Positions 34,177 to 45,873 of a stretch of DNA of 64,000 nt are shown piece after piece (the first letter of the stretch is position 1; each line of letters starts with the position of its first letter). The position numbers and the translations under genes are program-made. Source of the DNA: Siphonodentalium dalli (Eukaryota > Mollusca > Scaphopoda > Gadilida > Siphonodentaliidae); contig CP136066.1 of assembly GCA_032622095.1 (NCBI GenBank), forward strand, positions 48,644,911 to 48,708,910, written 5' to 3'. The notes beneath the pieces were generated by a model that saw nothing but the letters and a program-made list of their open reading frames with translations, had not been told where the DNA came from and ran no database searches.

Positions 34177-35423
34177 GTGTTTACAATGGCAAAATTTCCT
34201 TTCTCATGTTTATTTCGGGGGACATTTCCATATATTAGGCACAGCATTTACCAACTTGAATTAGGGGAAAAAATTATCTGCTGTCGATATATTAAAGCCA
34301 CAAGGCGGTTTGTGCTCCAAAATACACATAATATTATTCGCTTTTGAATTTTTCTCAGTACCGAAATAGGTCGATAAATATCTGAACTACTAGTACTAGT
34401 ACCTTTCTACAAGCATTATGTAACCCACAAAGACGCATTGAAGTAATGAAAAATACAAGTGTGAATATTTACGGTGTTTGGGTCCCAAACAAAAACCAGC
34501 CATTTGCACGGCGTGGAACAGAAAAGAGCGTTCCATGGTAGTCTATTCCTGATATGGTAGCATTAAGAGCGTTTGTCTGACTTCTGGCCAAAAGTTGAAA
34601 ACAGTTGAAAAATGGCTGTGACTTTGGCAAGTATTTTTCAGAGCATACGAAGCCAGTATATCAATATTTCGTTTATATATCGATCTAACCTATCCGTCAT
34701 TCCAAAATACAAAGAAAAAAATTTGGACGTTCGAATGAGACATGTCCGTTTAAGCATACCGTATGAATTGAAGTTTGTAGAATAGGTACCCATGGTATTA
34801 TTGGACTCACTAGTGATATTGCATTTAAATTTTTGAGGTGACAGGTAGGAAATACATGTAAAAAAATAAACCAATGTACATGTAACAGTCTACTCTCAGG
34901 TGCCTAATAATAACGCCAACACGATTATTAATTTTGGAGAAAATTCTCAACTATCACCATTATTGCCATGGTGAAATTGTCATCACTGTTAATATTTTCA
35001 GCATAAATCACATCCATCACTATTATTAGGCACATGAGAGTAACTAACTACATGTACAGTACCATAATAATTTTAGTCAGCCATAATTTTTAAATGCTCG
35101 ACATTCCTTTAAGAATTAGATTTATGCACCATGTTTGTGATCAATTTTGAAAAAAAACAATCATTTCCTCTGATTGTTGTTCAGTTGATATGCTTTATTT
35201 TGACATCTAATTGCTATTGTTTATAGATAGGTACATGTATATCCTGAACAGCCTCAGGTGATTTACTGATAATTACAATCTACCTGTGCAAATGGTCATT
35301 AGATGTTCCCATAATACTATCACAGGTAATTCATCATGTACTTAATTGATGTCATATTAAAGGTGTGAATGTAAGAAACCTGTTATAATTAGTATCATAC
35401 ATTTACCCGCTACTCATGCATAA
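34177..35423. other. No gene seen
   Basis: AT-rich unique sequence. Short inverted pieces GTGCCTAATAATAACGC (34901) and TTATTAGGCACATGAGAG (35023) bracket 34898-35040 and may be a small inverted-repeat element. Confidence 0.4.
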
Positions 35424-35655
35424 TACCCAGGTTCACTTTATAAAACACAGATGTAATTCTGTATAAAACCCAGGTTCACTTTATAAAACACAAATGTATA
35501 TCTGTATAAAACCCAGGTTCACTTCTTTATAAAACACAGGTGTAATTCTGTTTAAAACCCAGGTTCACTTCTTTATAAAACACAGGTGTAATTCTGTATA
35601 AAACCTAGGTTCATTTTATAAAACACAGGTGTAATTCTTTATAAAACACAGGTGA
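35424..35655 (+). repeat. 43-46 bp minisatellite, about five units
   Basis: Units contain AAAACCCAGGTTCACTT then TTTATAAAACACAGGTGTAA. Related ACCCAGGTGTAC pieces continue to about 36780. Confidence 0.75.
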
Positions 35656-35687
35656 TGTCATGTGTACCGTACTTCCCTCTTAACACC

Positions 35688-35837
35688 TACAGTAATGCTC
35701 TAAGTAATCCACTCCTTAACCACAGCATAATTATGGGTAATTTTTCAGGATTTTTAGTCGGATATATGGCTTGTTGCCATTCATCGGAAAGCTCTCCCCG
35801 AGTGGTTAAGGAGTGGATTACTTAGAGCATTACTGTA
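35688..35837. mobile_element. TA fold-back MITE, right-arm deletion copy
   Basis: TA-bounded. The left arm runs to CTCTCCCCGAG, then jumps to TGGTTAAGGAGTGG, giving the same deletion form as 29695-29845. Confidence 0.8.
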
Positions 35838-35965
35838 TGGTAGGTGTGTGTCTTTTCTCTACTGGTATCACCCAGATGTGCTAAAATACTGCTGATCAGA
35901 CCATGTGTTATAATTGCCAATATTCTGCACAGTGCACACTCCACAGCCTGTTATCTGTGTTGGTT

Positions 35966-36385
35966 TCAAGCCTGAGTGGAGTGTGCCTGTCATTTGCAGA
36001 ATCAGGTCCCCAGAGGGGGAATAGGCTAGCATCACTAAATTCACTCTCTGGTGACCTCGTTCTGTTTAGGCCTCATCTTCTCTGGAAAGTTTCTTGATTA
36101 TCAAATTTCTATAGAAACCTCACATACATTTGTAGATTCTATTTCTTTTTTAGTTTAGTTTCTCTATATCCCCAGATAGGCAGACGACACATTGCATATT
36201 CAAGGTTCCCAAATGGGCGTACTAGTACATCACAATATTCACCATTTGGGAACTTCAATCTGAGTCTATGTCTCCCATAGCAGATGAGGTCATGCAGAAT
36301 AAGGTCCCCAGAGGGTGAGTTTGGTGTGCAGGATAGCGTCACTAATGGCACACTAAACTCAGGCTTAGTTGGTTTGCTCTGTGGA
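35966..36385. mobile_element. Family D MITE, degenerate
   Basis: TTCAAGCCTGAGTGGAGTG start and AAACTCAGGCTTAG end. Both hairpins have internal deletions. Confidence 0.7.
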
Positions 36386-36409
36386 CCATTTAATATTAAC
36401 TTCTGTTGT

Positions 36410-36578
36410 ACAGAAGTACTTTACCAGTAGAAATGGGTTTTATATAGAGATCATTGAGTTTTATAAAAAACACCTGTGTCATCGTAGGTACAGAGCTGTT
36501 CTTTAAAAAACTCATTGATCTCTATATAACACCCATTTCTACTGGTACATGTACAATGTACTTGTGTACAACAGTAAG
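36410..36578. repeat. Fold-back repeat
   Basis: Arms at about 36410-36464 and 36502-36578. AGTAGAAATGGGTTTTATAT on the left matches the reverse complement on the right with a small gap. No other copy is seen. Confidence 0.7.
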
Positions 36579-37206
36579 TTTTACATTTACTATTAATCTA
36601 TAGCACTTGTATTTCATTTTTATAACACCCAGTTTTACGTCTCTATACAAGGTAGACACCCAGGTGTACTGTATTTCTGCTACCATATAAAACAGAAGTA
36701 CCTGTACCTCTATACTAAAATACTGTACCTCTCTTTATAACGCTCAGGTGTACTCATCTGTAACACCCAGGTGTGCTAGAATACTGTGGATCACACTGTA
36801 TGCAATCATTGCCAATATTCTGCACACCCTATTATCTGCGGTGGTTTGCCCCGTCTGTTGGTCACCTGTGCCATCGTAAACTTCTGCAGTGCCAGAGACG
36901 CCCTATCTGTAATGACACTAATAGTCTGCTCCGATCCTGTTTGGTACTAAAGATAACGAGCTTGGACGTAAATCTTAATTAGGGAACTAATTAGCACAAA
37001 AAGGAACCGTCAAAATGTTCCTAACTGTGATGAGTAGTAAATTGGCTAATATTCTGAGAAATGTTTTGCTCAATGTTTTTGGGGACGAGTCGAAAGATAG
37101 GAAGTCTAAATATTCAGAAAATTCAGGCCGCACACATAGTATGGTATGTGCTATATTGGTTGACATGCAGACAGACATGAACAAAGAAACAGCAATAAAG
37201 CACAGC
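36579..37206. other. No gene called
   Basis: The stretch 36773-36845 repeats 35879-35965 (CCAATATTCTGCAC shared), so its 69-codon ORF is probably repeat-derived. Confidence 0.45.
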
Positions 37207-37362
37207 TTAACCCTTCCATGACTGGAGCTTCCTGAAAGTTTGGGGAAACCCTGTGCCAATGCATTCTCTTATATATGCAAGGCTCCCTATGGGCGACTTA
37301 CATTTATAAGAGAATGCATTGGCACAGGGTCTTTAAATGCTGCACAAGCATGAAAGGCTTAA
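37207..37362. mobile_element. TTAA-flanked single-hairpin MITE, family C-ended
   Basis: TTAACCCTTCCATGACTGG left end and CATGAAAGGCTTAA right end bracket one hairpin carrying CCAATGCATTCTCTTATAT. The ends differ from family A although the hairpin stem is the same. Confidence 0.75.
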
Positions 37363-37530
37363 CTTGGTTGTGTCAAGGTTTACATGTAGTTATTTTTTAA
37401 GGTCCATCATTCTAATTAATATACTGGTACACTACATGTACCGGTACATGTATTTAGTACATCTTCAGCCAAATTTGGGAAACTCAACTGTTGTTGCTTC
37501 ACAATTTACTGAACAAAACATACATATCAA

Positions 37531-37749
37531 CTAGGAATCTGCTGTTACCATAGCTACATTGTACTGACTAACCCTAAAATATTGTCCCTGTGACCATACT
37601 AGTTTTTCCGATATCTGAACTTTGCAAAATGGTTCAATTGCTTTACTGCCAAATCTGGCATCCAAAAAGTTAAACAACAAGTCAATGAATTTCACTTGGA
37701 TAAGTCTGTCATTCAGTCTCTGCTTTTCCCTTTGAATACGATTCACCAT
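37531..37749 (-). CDS. Candidate coding exon or transposase remnant
   Basis: A 72-codon open frame that reads like protein: basic start RIQREKQRLNDR, then an amphipathic stretch KFIDLLFNFLDARFG, then KVQISEKLVW. An in-frame TGA lies 27 bases upstream of the ATG, and a donor-like ATG|GTAACA occurs near the 3' end (about 37546), so the coding part may stop there. Family D element 37785-38199 is inserted 35 bp upstream and may have displaced the original boundary. The helix pattern faintly recalls hAT-type transposase or ZNF862-like proteins, but I would not name it. It could also be a real exon of an unrelated minus-strand gene. Confidence 0.3.
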   Translation of the reverse strand: MVNRIQREKQRLNDRLIQVKFIDLLFNFLDARFGSKAIEPFCKVQISEKLVWSQGQYFRVSQYNVAMVTADS

Positions 37750-37784
37750 TGAAGACAGACCATGTATGCTTTGTCACCTGGGAG

Positions 37785-38199
37785 ATCCAAGCCTGCAAGT
37801 AGTGTGTCTTATCATTTGTAGAATGAGGTCACCAGAGGGTGAATTTACTGATTCTATCCCTCACAGCTGGCTAGCGTTACTAGATTCACCCTCTGGGAAC
37901 CTCATTGTGCTTTGGTCTCAACTGCTATTGGAGTTGAAGTTGGTAATGTTCACCCATTAGTCACCTCGATTATGCATTTTATCTTCTGCAAATTAGGAGG
38001 ATATACATGTACCTGTAGAAACTGAACAGAAGTGAAAAAGTACAACTTAAAACAATGTTAATTTGTGACTATACATGTAGATACTTCCCAGAAAATCAGG
38101 CCTAAGCAGAATGAGGTCCCCAGAGGGTGAATTTGGTGATGCTAGCCCCCTGTGCACTGGGACCTCATTCTGCAATTGTCAAATACTATATCCAGGATT
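37785..38199. mobile_element. Family D two-hairpin MITE
   Basis: Hairpins at 37821-37914 and 38106-38174; the second has lost much of its centre. Confidence 0.75.
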
Positions 38200-38419
38200 G
38201 TTAATCACAGTTCCTGGACTGTGGCAATGAACTTCTGCGATATGTCAATGTGGACATGAAAACTGGCACCCCATGCTGTGGTAATTGTAATGGAATAACT
38301 TAATATGGAACTTCAGCCTTGCCATTATGGACTAAACGGGAATAACCGTACAGGGAATATGCAATCATGTGCACATAAATCTGGAAAATGACAGCATGAT
38401 TATGTAATTCTATTCATTT

Positions 38420-38480
38420 AGTAGTGTCACTAAATTCACCCTCTGTGGACCTCATTCTGCAAAGGTCCGCCACCATATGT
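38420..38480. mobile_element. Family D fragment
   Basis: Right arm only: CACTAAATTCACCCTCTG then GACCTCATTCTGC. Confidence 0.65.
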
Positions 38481-38647
38481 TCAGTCCTGGTCAGGATACT
38501 GTTGACATTATATACGAAATGTCATAGTGGAAATTATATGAAATTCAAACACCACTGCCCCAGTTTGGTGGCACTATTTCGATGTCAGTCTGACAGTAAA
38601 AATCCATTGTTATGAGTGCTGATAGAGCGTGGATGGCACTTGTACTG

Positions 38648-38762
38648 TACAGTAATGCCCTAAATAATCGACTCCTTTACCACAGCAGAATTATGGGTAA
38701 CTTTTCACGATTTAGTCCGAAATATGGCTTGTTGCCATTCATCAGAAAGCTCTCTCTGAGAT
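38648..38762. mobile_element. TA fold-back MITE, left half
   Basis: Starts at TA then CAGTAATGCCC and runs to the hairpin centre (GCTCTCTCTGAG); the right arm is absent. Confidence 0.75.
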
Positions 38763-39329
38763 AATTTAATTTTTTTTTCAAGTGACCAATCTATGGTAGT
38801 CAGCAGTTGTACTGACAAGACCGCAACTTGCAAAAATTCTCTGGAAACGTTATACCTGTATGTGAAAATCTCTCAACTGGACCCCACATATCACATACTG
38901 GTATCCCGTATTAATATGAACATTTTACTGAATACTGTAATAATTTTGCTATCCATCTTACTTTGATGGTATGCTGTGGTAAGTATTGCAGGTCACCTCA
39001 TTCATTCATATGATAATGGTATGCTGCCTAATAACAGACCATCCATTCATATCCAAAGCTAGATCCCCCCCAGATTCCTGGCATGAATTTTATGATTAAA
39101 GCTTCTTCCTATTGGGTCCCATGAGGCATATATATCCTGAATATCAAATAGTTCTGAGAGTCAGAGAATCTAAGCTGATCTGTTCTCGTCCCCCAATAGA
39201 CAATATGGTGCCATTAAATTAACCCTGTTATTATCCAGACATCCACAGTCATTGAATCTGTTCCATGCTTCCAATTTGCAATAAATTAATTATATTTTGC
39301 TGTGATTTCCAAGGAGTTGGAAAATCTTT
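38763..39329. other. No gene seen
   Basis: AT-rich unique sequence with no ORF or motif worth naming. Confidence 0.5.
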
Positions 39330-39720
39330 GCTGTTCTGGCCTCCAATAGATCATGTCAAGAATCTCTACTCTGGCTACACCCATAGAGATCATATTCTAC
39401 CAGTTAACCCTTTTATGACTGGAGCTTCCTGAAATCTTGCAAAAACCCTGTGCCAATGGATTCTCTTATATATGCCAGTCTCCCATAGGGAGCCTTGCAT
39501 ATATAAGAGAATGGCCTTGTACTAGTAAGTCAGTGCAATTCTCTTATATATGCGAGGCTCCCTATTGGAGACTCGCATATATAGGAGAATGCACTGGCAC
39601 AGGATATTCAATGCTGCACCAGTGTGACTCCCATCATCAAAGCGTTAACACCTGGAAAATTTTGTAGTTCTGACGGGGAACTTTATAACATGGTTGATAT
39701 ATTTCTTTGTTAACCTTTTC
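39330..39720. mobile_element. Family F fold-back fragment split by a TTAA element
   Basis: 39355-39403 (GAATCTCTACTCTGGCTAC) and 39649-39700 (TTTTGTAGTTCTGACGGG) together match one arm of the 51575-52084 element. The TTAA element 39404-39648 sits between them. Confidence 0.7.
39404..39648. mobile_element. TTAA-flanked two-hairpin MITE, family C-ended
   Basis: Left end TTAACCCTTTTATGACTGG, right end CATCATCAAAGCGTTAA. Two diverged copies of the TTCTCTTATATATGC hairpin are inside. Inserted in a family F element. Confidence 0.75.
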
Positions 39721-40536
39721 TATACTAAATGGATTCTCCCAGTCAGTTAAACAGTGTACATTGGAATGGTCTTTTATTCATTTGGGGGATGTTAAGGTGG
39801 TAAAAGCAGATGACAAATAAATAAAAGTGCTGAAGGAGCCCTACTCTACATGTACATAGACAAGAAAAAATCCCCAGCTGGAAATTTTTTATTAGCCTGA
39901 ATGATTGACATGAAATTTTATGTTATTGTTCAGCCATAGATTACAATTTTAAAATCGCAACATTTATGTGATTTGATCTTCTTAAAGTTAATAGTTTCTA
40001 TGAAGAACTTAAAAAGACCATTATGCATTAGGCTGTAAGATAATTCCTTTACTAGTACATGTACCTGTTATGATGGGTTATCTTCTACATGAAATCTGGT
40101 TGAGAATGAAGAAAGTTAAAAAAAAAATTAGAAGACAAGTACCTACCCTGGTGAGTGGCTAACAAAATGTTTTACGTTGGGCAGGGAATAGGCAAACAGA
40201 TTAAAAAATAATAGAGGCCTTATCGGGAGGGAACTGGCTTCTACTCTGTCTGGATCTTATCTGAGTCTGTGTATCTGGTATCATGTTAGTCATTGATGAT
40301 ATGTTTTCTCAGATACCTATCCGCATCATCCTGTGGACTTGAAATCTTTAAATTGATAAGCAGGCTGGCGCTGTGGAAATCAAAAGAACCATGTAGAATT
40401 ACTAGTAATCATCATCTTTAGTTAATGCTTGTCCCTGAAAAATATATAAAATATCTATTTCTGCATTGCAGCAAGTGCGTCATGAATCATTGTAGAATAA
40501 TATTCAGATACTTGACATGTAGTCATAGATTACATG
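39721..40536. other. No gene seen
   Basis: 39721-39790 matches the reverse complement of about 49990-50067 (GGAATGGTCT and GTTTTAACTGA pieces), so it is a fragment of a further dispersed repeat. The rest is unique. Confidence 0.4.
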
Positions 40537-40915
40537 TACCCCGCTGGACAAAACAAGTGTCCATTGGCACCGCAGTGTATTTGCCGTTCGGCCGCGGTGT
40601 CAGAGTTTGTAACTGCAGTTGAGCACCGCGGCCGAACGGCAAGTACACCGTGGCCCAACAGCAAGTACACTGCGACCGAAAGGCAACTACACCGCAGCCG
40701 AACGGCATGTACACCGTGGTTAGATTTCTGGTTAGTATCGTCTTTTTTCAGTTTAATGAACGTACACCGCGGCAATTACACCATGGCCGAACGGCAAGTA
40801 CACCGCGGCCCAACTGTAGTTAGCCGGTGGAGCCGCAGTGAAGTTGCATTTCAGCCACGGTGGCAACGCTAACTGCACCGCGGTTAGGTGGACACTTGTT
40901 TTGTCAAGCAGGGTA
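40537..40915. mobile_element. GC-rich TA-flanked MITE (family E), copy 3
   Basis: Same layout and nearly the same length as 16023-16400, including the internal ATGAACGTACACCGCGG segment. ORFs of 81-112 codons are by-products of the repeat. Confidence 0.8.
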
Positions 40916-41954
40916 TGCTGTACATTGGTATTTCAATATTATTTCTTGAGTGTTTTGAGTGACCTTCTAAATTTTCTGATATTATAAAACCAACTTACAT
41001 GTACATGTAAGGTATTAAAACATTGATTCATAGTTTAATGCACTACATGGTGAGCTTCGAAACATGAATCAACAACTCAGAAACTATAGAAAAGCTCAGC
41101 AATGAGCAATGCTGTGGGAAAACACCGTGGCATGTGGAATCTATGATGCGACAGCATTAAATTTGCCATGGGACTGTCCCATTGGGACATTTTTCCTAAT
41201 ATCTAGGTCCGAGTAGGAATCATTTGGCACCATCCTTGATATATCATTTGCATGTGTATAAAGTATGTATACTTAAATAGTTGTCCCCTGACTACAAGAT
41301 ACATGTATTGCATGCAAATACTAGTAGATGTACAATTTTCCATTAACTTGCACAAATGTCACCTTTGTACCAGGTACCGGTAGATGCTAGTGACTAAATT
41401 TCTCCAGCCGATGGGAGTAAGTTTACCGTGCTAAAAAACTATTCTTTGGATACACAGTACACATGAACCGTGTGTTTTGGGCCGTAATTGGGGGCTTGAG
41501 TTGAAGTTGAATGGTTGAAATGGCAACCTCTACCATGTTCAAGCAGCAGAGAAGAGGGTCCAGCTCCCTTAACCTTACTTGACACTTGTACAAATGGATT
41601 TATATTCACATTGGAAAACTACTCTTCTGAAGGTTGTCACATGTGCCCCTATTTGCTCTTTCCCTATGCATGCAACTTACAGTGGGAAATTTTACAGGTT
41701 GAATTATGCCTGAAAACATAATATTCCTATAATTTTGCCCAAATGTCTGCTACATGTATAGAAAATTGTTTAGCTCCTTGTAACCTCCTAGAGATTTAGT
41801 ATGTGAGGTCAATTTTCAGAGCAGGCTAAACTTCCAAAACAGATGGCTATAACACTGTATAAATTTGTGTGGAATATTGTGTGGATACACAGTACAGATG
41901 AACTGTATGTATTGGGGGCTTGAGTTGAAGTTGAATATTTCCTGATCCACCTGC
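40916..41954. other. No gene seen; one short duplication
   Basis: GGATACACAGTACA...GGGGGCTTGAGTTGAAG occurs at 41446-41510 and again at 41879-41938. Confidence 0.5.
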
Positions 41955-42344
41955 TTAACCCTTTACCCAACAAACTGGCCAGAACCGGCCAAATAAAGCT
42001 TCAACAGCCTAAAATATCTTCGGTCTGTCTCAATAGAACCATACAAATATGGGTATCATTGGAACCGGCTCCTTGACCACATTGTGATAGTTACAGGTAT
42101 ACCCTGTGCCAATGCATTCTCTTATATATGCGAGTCGACCATAGGTCGCCTCGCATATATAAGAGAATGCATTGGCCTAAAAAAATATTTTTTTTAACAC
42201 TTTTTCTTACATTCTTTAACAATTTTATAATTTTTAATGTGTTAAGCCAATGCATTCTCTTATATATGCGAGGCGACCTATGGTCGACTCGCATATATAA
42301 GAGAATGCATTGGCACAGGGCCCTTCTGTTGGGTAAAGGGTTAA
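41955..42344. mobile_element. TTAA-flanked two-hairpin MITE, family A, copy 2
   Basis: TTAA at 41955-41958 and 42341-42344. Same ends and paired mirrored hairpins as 58-458; stems nearly perfect. Confidence 0.85.
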
Positions 42345-43128
42345 TACATCTGCTTATAGATTGATCAAACTCTCCAGTTGAGTAAATTGATTAGTTCCCA
42401 TTCAACTTGTGAGTACTTGAGACGCTTCTATTACCGCTTCTATTACCGAAGTGGTTGGCTCTACCATGTTAGAGTGTCTGTCAATGGGTATAAGGTAATC
42501 AGCCTAAGAAATAGCTGGTATGTCTCCTAACTAACTCGATTGTCGGCGACCACAGAAGAAATAATATTGGATGTCATTGAGCTGATGTCTCTATTCCCAC
42601 TTGATTCCTTTATGCAAATCACTTCTTCTGTCTCATTGTCCTTCATTGTTCAACAGGGCAACACTTAGACCAAGTATTCTTGGTCCATTCCAGCTTTAGA
42701 TTTCAACTGTCTTTAGATGTGGATTGAAGATAAAACCAATAACTATTCATGGTTAAAATAATGGTTTATACATTTATGTAACCGCTTACACAATATTGTG
42801 ACAATGTCCCACAGTGATCGCTCAAAACAAAAAATGCAGACAGCCCATGGCGGCTTTAGATTTCAACTGTCTTGAGATGCTTGTGTGGATTGAAGATAAA
42901 ACCAATAACTCTTTACATGGTTAAAATGATGGTTTAGATGTAACCGCTGACACAATATTGTGACAATTTCCCTCATTGATCCTTCAAAAAAAAATTACAG
43001 CCAGTTGGAACTGTGTTCATATACATGTACTAGTACATGTACATGTACATGTACCATTATCTTAATAACATGTAGATAAGTCAAATGAAAATGTTATTAG
43101 CAGGCCGTGCCTTTAATAAATCGAGGAA
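42345..43128. other. No gene seen; about 157-bp tandem duplication
   Basis: 42694-42825 and 42851-42980 both start GCTTTAGATTTCAACTGTCT and end around GTGACAAT, with indels between them. Confidence 0.6.
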
Positions 43129-43202
43129 GGGGCCAATGGCTCATTTGGTAAGATGCATCAGGCCAACATATAAAGCTGGTTCAAATCTTGATAATTGCGG
43201 GT
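43129..43202 (+). repeat. tRNA-like sequence, probable SINE head
   Basis: TGGCTCATTTGGTAAGA resembles a pol III A box and GGTTCAAATCT, 44 bp later, a B box. The T-arm and acceptor stem do not pair, so it is not a working tRNA gene; a tRNA-derived SINE relic is likelier. Confidence 0.4.
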
Positions 43203-43280
43203 GGATTTATGAAGAAAACTGGATGGCGCGATCACATTAGAATGTCTCCTGTCCTGATGTGTTTTAAGTTACCAGGGGGG

Positions 43281-43374
43281 GGAGCTTTCTGATTAATGGC
43301 AACAAGCCATATTTCCGACTATATCCTGAACAATTTTCCCATAATTCTGATGTGGTTAAGGAGTCATTATTAGG
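43281..43374. mobile_element. TA fold-back MITE, right-arm fragment
   Basis: GAGCTTTCTGATTAATGGCA to GTGGTTAAGGAGTCATTATT; no left arm or terminal CATTACTG. Confidence 0.7.
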
Positions 43375-44520
43375 AGTGGTTAAGGACTTCATCGTACATG
43401 TATAACATGTCAGAAACGACCAATTTTGACATTAGATCTTTAACCTCTTCGCTGCTATTACGGACGTAAAAGTGCACGCCGTGTGCTATATGGTCCGTAG
43501 GTACTATGGACCTACTTCAGCACACTAACAGTTGGCCATTATACATAACTGTAACTCGGAGGTTGGTGCATCGGAATAACTGTATTTCGAAGTTCCAAAC
43601 AGTGTATGGTGTTCCACGATTGTGAACGATAAAAGCCTTTAAACTGAGTCAGTGTTATGGTTCTTGTGATATTTCCGTTATATTTTCCCACTGAAAAGTG
43701 GCAATAATGTCAACAGCCCAGCACACGACGTCATAACGTCATTTAGCAACGAAGAGGTTAAGTACTACTTCATGTGGCATGAGACATTGCCCTAAATTTA
43801 TCATTTTTATGAGTATTATTCATGAGAAATTCTCCATCTGTGAAAGTAATTCAAATTTCATAAATAATATTCCTGTCTGTTCAGGTCTGTGAGTGAAACT
43901 TTTGTGTAACCTTAGAGACTTGTTAGGCTGGTTACCTCTTGATGTACTGATAGACTGGCTATCTAATACATTAATCTCTTTCACCCCATTCTCCAAATGA
44001 AAAAAAAAAAAAAGTTCTCGGTTCTGTCTAATGGTTTTATGATGTTGTAGGAGGTCTGGCGTGAAGTACACTCAGTTTCATGCATAGTTTACTGGGAAAC
44101 ATGACTCAGTTTTGTTATGATCATGATCCCAGTGTTAAGAGTGTTTGGTTGAAGTACACTTTAATCTTCTTAATGGCTCTCGGAGGATTCTCGGAGGAGT
44201 CAGACTCAGAATTGCTGGCTACTAACTTATGTTCAGTCCTGTTATGCAGGTGATAGTTAGTTTTTATTTAATGTTTACTAATGATTGATTGCTTATTATT
44301 TCCTGAAACACAGGAATCCTGACCTCTTTGGCAAGCTCTTTGTAGAGAGACAGAGGTTAATGCCAGCACTGTGTTGTCAATCAAGTGGGCAGAACACTTC
44401 TGAATCTGAACTCTAACCCATTTGCTACAGTGCTTGTTTATGAAATTTGGGGCTTTTTTTGTTGGAGGGGTACATGTAAGGTTTCTACATTTCTATGATT
44501 TTTATATGAAAAAAAAAATG
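43375..44520. other. No gene called
   Basis: A minus-strand stretch near 43944-44000 has a T-rich acceptor and an AGAG|GTAACC donor around an open frame, but no phase or homology supports it. Confidence 0.4.
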
Positions 44521-44900
44521 GGACGTATTATGTTATTGGTCCATCCATCCGTCTGTCTGTCTAGACATCTCTCCATTCGCTTTTTCATTTCTGGATGATA
44601 ACTGTAGTAAGTTGGAAATGAATGGAATGAAATTTGGTATGTGGCTTTACTAGCACAAAATACAGGTCAAGATAAAATTTGGGTTCTGCCTGCCAATTTT
44701 CACCAGTTACGGCCCTTTTTGTTGGAATTTGCACCCATTTTTCGTTTCCGGATGATAACTTTAGTAAGTCTGAACTAAATGAAATTTGGTATATGAGTTT
44801 ACTAGCCCAATATAAAGGACAAGTTTTAATTGGGTTCCTCCCACCAATTTCACCAGACTTACGGCCCTTTGTTGAAATTACCATGGGCGTATTGTTGCTG
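44521..44900 (-). repeat. CCATAACTC-type repeat, two units, inverted
   Basis: Reverse-orientation units with TTTCTGGATGATAACT and TTTCCGGATGATAACTTTAG; the GTCTGTCTGTCTAG tract at 44552 is the equivalent of the GACAGAC tail elsewhere. Confidence 0.65.
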
Positions 44901-45752
44901 TTTTGTACCAGGAACCGGTCTATTCAACAAAAGACATTGAGTGCGCACAAATATTATTTCACTTACTCAATGTGTCTAAAACAGACACAAGAGTTGCAGA
45001 AACAATGACAGTCAATATGACTATGTGACTTAGAACAACTACATGTATCGTTGGTGAGTGACAAGGAAGCATGTTTTTAAAATGTACTTTTACTACCATG
45101 TTGTAAACTTTGACAGCTGTTGCCAAATTTCGTGCATTTATGGATGGTTACCAGGTTCATTTGCCATAAGATGTTTCTTGAACTTAGTATTGAAACATTC
45201 CTACAAATAAATGAATGGGAAGCCATAGTTTTCTGCTGCCTGTGTGTGTACATGTTATGTTGTCTGAATAATAAGTGAACAGCCCAATAAATGAAGAATA
45301 TACCTTGATAGTCAGGGTATACATGTACTTTAAGAACTGATTGGGAAAATCCATACAGGTGTTAATGTGTTAACTGAATTGATTAAAAATTGGCAACACA
45401 CCAATGTACCCATGCTTCAAATCATGAAACTTTCATCCCCCAGACTCATGACCCTGTGTTCTTTGTGTTGTAAGAAAAGCAAGATTGAAATTTAGAAATT
45501 GTTTTTTTCCTTGGCAATTATCAGGTGAAGAAAATTCAAAGATGAAACAGGCTAATTAATGTCCTTGTTGCAAATTGTGTTAAATGCACCTTGGTTCATG
45601 CAGTGAAACTTGACACCAGTTCCTTGTATAAAGAACCTGATGCCTATTTGATGATTCGTTTGATGGCACTTGAGAAGGCACTATGTTGGTGCCATGTGTT
45701 CCTGGTTCTCTGCACTTACCACAAAGAAATCCTCACTTTTATTATTTCTTAG
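44901..45752. other. No gene seen
   Basis: 45019-45080 matches part of the duplicated block at 50963-51315 (GTGACTTAGAACAACTACAT). Confidence 0.45.
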
Positions 45753-45873
45753 ATCTGGGTTCTCTTTCCTTTGCTATTGTGGATCAATCAATCACTTGTG
45801 AGGGATTCATATTTCTCTGGCAGTGTGGCTTGTATCAGCGTCAACCCAAGATGTACCCAGATGATAACTGCAT
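45753..45873 (+). CDS. Candidate internal exon, plus strand
   Basis: A good acceptor (TTTTATTATTTCTTAG|) and donor (CAT|GTAAGAC) bound 121 bases. Two frames are open. Read in phase 1 it gives LGSLSFAIVDQSITCEG, then WQCGLYQRQPKMYPDDNC, with three Cys; phase 1 would match the end of the signal-peptide exon at 27635. In phase 0 it gives a hydrophobic start, then SVACISVNPRC. No domain is identified. Joining it to 27635 would need an 18-kb intron and is speculative. Confidence 0.3.

Noticed and set aside
43937-44000. Possible minus-strand exon between a T-run acceptor and AGAG|GTAACC
   Set aside because: Its phases do not fit between the other minus-strand candidates, and the T-run is a simple homopolymer.
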